Source: Bacillota bacterium
GTDB lineage: Bacteria; Bacillota; Clostridia; Lachnospirales; Lachnospiraceae
NCBI GenBank assembly: GCA_023395555.1
Contig: JAEWYQ010000004.1
Span: 138,637-202,636, forward strand
Length of the DNA stretch: 64,000 nucleotides
Reading direction: 5' to 3'
This document shows positions 61,927 to 64,000 of this stretch, piece by piece. The position numbers and the translations under genes were made by a program. How positions within the stretch are numbered: the first letter of the stretch is position 1; the number at the start of each line of letters is the position of its first letter. The notes beneath the pieces were generated by a model. That model did not search any database, was not told where the DNA came from, and saw only the letters and a program-made list of their open reading frames with translations.

Positions 61927-64000
61927 TTTCTTCCCTCCCTCTGATGTCCAGACCAAACTCCAGGCGTTTCTTCTCTATTTCTTCGTTAATGGTTCTGGTA
62001 TAGTCAAGCAATGTCTCCCGAGGATCTTCTTTTTTATTGATTACTTTACGTATGGCATTGGTAATATGTCTTCCGGTGTAATATCCCCCGGCAATCTCCC
62101 GAAGTCCTACCGCCCAATCGGATTGCTCCTCGAGTACCTCTAGCTGGCTATGACTCCAGGATAATTGCTTAAACGCAGCAGTATTGGCTGTAGCATATCT
62201 TGCCGAAGCGCCCATTACACTTTCCATCTCCTGTCCAAAACGAACCTGGGTATCTGCACTCACCCACCATTTCATGAAGCTCCAAGCCTTCTGTTTTACC
62301 TCTTCATCATCCTGTTTTGTCATAAATGTACCGAGACCATTGCTATGACAGGATCTGTTAATGGAACCATCCTTCATTATCGTACCCGGAATTACGGTAA
62401 AATCCCATAAACCTCTTATCTCCGGAGCAAAAACCACCAATGTATTAAAGGTACTGTAATCCGCGATCCCCATTGGCATCTGCCCCGACCGGAACTGGTT
62501 AGGAAAATCATATATGGTTGGCAGCTTATAATGGGTAAACAATTTTGTAAAGGTTTCAAATGCCTTTACGCCGCTTTCCGAATCAATGACTGTGGATTTT
62601 CCTTTTTCGTCATATACCGTTCCGCCATTCTGATATAGCAGGGCAAACAAACTGGACAAATCCGGATTGGACGAGTTATTCAAAACCCTTTCTGTTGTGG
62701 GTATCGCAACGCTCATATTATTCTGCTGAATAACCGGCAGTATCGCAATCAGATCATCCCAGGTTTCAGGAACTTGAATCCCCAGTTGGTCTAATATGTC
62801 TTTTCTGTAAAACAAAACATTAAAATTCTGTGTTTCAGGCAATGCATAGATTCCATCCTCAAATAAAAACGGTGTATACGCACTCTTACGAAAGTCTTTC
62901 AGCACTTCCCCAAGATCACTGAACTGGGAAAGATCCTCGACTGCACTTCGAAGCGCATAGTTTACGGGTTCTCCCTGTCCCGCGGAGATTACAACATCCG
63001 GCCCTTTGCCTGCAATAATTGCATTCAAAAGGGTTCCGGGCTCAACCAGCTTAACATTGACCTTTATCTGCGTTTCCGGTGTGAAGGTGTCATCAATCAT
63101 CATTTTTAGGATGGTGCTTTGATCACGTCCTGATAATATCCATACCTGTATTGCTTCCTCTTTATCATAAACATCACCCACTGCATTATAGTCCTCAGTA
63201 AAGGATGCAACAAAGGATCTTACTTCGTGTATGAGCCGGTCAGCAAAGGTTTCCTTTACCCTTTCCGGCTTCACATTTTTACCGGTTATGGCTATGTAAT
63301 CGATATCCAAAGGCGCTTCGCTCATTTTTAGAATTGCGGTTCCGATTGCACTGACATTATCTTTAAAATTAGTAAAGCTTCCCGGTATTTTATCCGGATT
63401 CTTAACAAACTTCTCAAGCTGCTTCGCAAGCGTCTCCAGGGGTGCAACCTGGTCCGATTTTTCTCCGGAATACTCCACGATATCATCAATAATTTTATAC
63501 AGTCTTTTGGCTTCCAGCTCCATGGCCTGTATTACTTCAGGATAGATCTGAGCTATTTTGTAATCACGGTATTTATCCGGTGTGGTTCCAGTTAACACCA
63601 GTATCTTCCTGTACATTTCGTTTAATCTATATACAGAATCCTGCATACTATTCAAAATATTACCCAGGTCACCCAGCGTAACTTCCAGGCGGATTGTATG
63701 CACTCCTTTATCCAAATAAAATTGGTAGGCTTCCTTTTCACTGCCGGAAAGAGTTAAGGTATCCCATTCATTGCTGTATTGAAAGCCAACCTGCTCCAAT
63801 TCACTGAACGGAATCTCTCCGTCAATATAGACAGCTCTGTTGGACATGGAACCGCGAACATAATTTTGCCTGCCCTTTAATGTAATATTATAACCCCCCC
63901 GCTCAGGCACTTCAAATTCCCACTCGATCCATTGTCCCGCTATTCTCCATGCATTACCGCCAATCATATTCAACCGAATTTTTGACACGCTATATGGCTC
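61919..64000 (-). CDS. Large ABC substrate-binding protein with extra N-terminal modules (partial)
   Basis: Open through the right edge, so the start and any signal peptide are outside; at least 693 residues are visible. Order: a beta-sandwich, carbohydrate-binding-like module ('WRIAGQWIEWEFEVPERGGYNITL', 'GVHTIRLEVTLGDLGNIL'), a long helical segment (about 105-215), then a family-1 solute-binding domain from about residue 275 ('AIQVWILSGRDQSTILKMMIDD', 'VISAGQGEPVNYALRSAVEDLSQF'). This is much larger than ordinary binding proteins (about 450 residues). Likely captures long or branched glycans for the two permeases encoded next. Confidence 0.82.
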   Translation of the reverse strand, partial: EPYSVSKIRLNMIGGNAWRIAGQWIEWEFEVPERGGYNITLKGRQNYVRGSMSNRAVYIDGEIPFSELEQVGFQYSNEWDTLTLSGSEKEAYQFYLDKGVHTIRLEVTLGDLGNILNSMQDSVYRLNEMYRKILVLTGTTPDKYRDYKIAQIYPEVIQAMELEAKRLYKIIDDIVEYSGEKSDQVAPLETLAKQLEKFVKNPDKIPGSFTNFKDNVSAIGTAILKMSEAPLDIDYIAITGKNVKPERVKETFADRLIHEVRSFVASFTEDYNAVGDVYDKEEAIQVWILSGRDQSTILKMMIDDTFTPETQIKVNVKLVEPGTLLNAIIAGKGPDVVISAGQGEPVNYALRSAVEDLSQFSDLGEVLKDFRKSAYTPFLFEDGIYALPETQNFNVLFYRKDILDQLGIQVPETWDDLIAILPVIQQNNMSVAIPTTERVLNNSSNPDLSSLFALLYQNGGTVYDEKGKSTVIDSESGVKAFETFTKLFTHYKLPTIYDFPNQFRSGQMPMGIADYSTFNTLVVFAPEIRGLWDFTVIPGTIMKDGSINRSCHSNGLGTFMTKQDDEEVKQKAWSFMKWWVSADTQVRFGQEMESVMGASARYATANTAAFKQLSWSHSQLEVLEEQSDWAVGLREIAGGYYTGRHITNAIRKVINKKEDPRETLLDYTRTINEEIEKKRLEFGLDIRGREESE

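Overview
This 64 kb window looks like chromosome from an anaerobic, spore-forming, plant-polysaccharide-degrading member of the Clostridia, most like Lachnospiraceae. That is inference from gene content: collagen-like (BclA-type) spore surface proteins, a LysM-GH18 protein, sigma-A type promoters with strong AGGAGG ribosome sites, LplABC/YtcQ-type sugar ABC transporters, and a Gram-positive xylan utilisation locus. No rRNA, tRNA, CRISPR array, intact transposase or prophage was seen.

Region 1 (1-9 kb) is mixed. It holds the 5' end of an AraC-type regulator, a PadR regulator with two palindromic operators, a small membrane protein, a VOC protein, a two-gene GMC oxidoreductase / gluconate-dehydrogenase-subunit-3-like module split by a 176 bp inverted-repeat element, an orphan class 1 isoprenoid-synthase-like protein, a zinc-ribbon protein flanked by two copies of a short repeat, a CE2-type esterase, and trmO overlapping a short Bfd-like ORF. 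Region 2 (9-13 kb) is a complete LplB-LplC-lipoprotein sugar ABC operon. Region 3 (13.1-16 kb), AT-richer than its surroundings, is a TetR-controlled ABC-2 exporter with two matching candidate operators.

Region 4 (16-22 kb) is a spore-surface glycoprotein island: two divergent glycosyltransferase genes, each followed by collagen-like genes, one of which is frameshifted. Region 5 (21.8-27 kb) is scarred. It has a truncated ABC permease fused to a truncated sigma factor, a second truncated sigma factor ending at a REP-like palindrome, an intact ECF sigma/anti-sigma pair, a ParE/Phd toxin-antitoxin pair and alr.

Region 6 (27-52 kb) is all on the minus strand. It is an arabinoxylan locus: two GH10 xylanases (one lipoprotein, one cytosolic), a GH8 exo-oligoxylanase, three GH43 enzymes, GH127, GH95, and an SGNH esterase. 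Embedded in it is a MacB-like export system with two ATPases, one 948-residue FtsX-type permease, three tandem adaptor proteins and a translationally coupled secreted Ig-like protein. Region 7 (52-64 kb) carries two sugar ABC importers flanking a DUF5696-like lipoprotein, a YIP1-family membrane protein and an NHL-TPR protein, one long co-directional cluster.

The likely physiology is extracellular xylan cleavage, ABC uptake of decorated oligosaccharides, and intracellular debranching and trimming. The embedded exporter and the DUF5696/YIP1/NHL module are the parts I cannot explain from known pathways.
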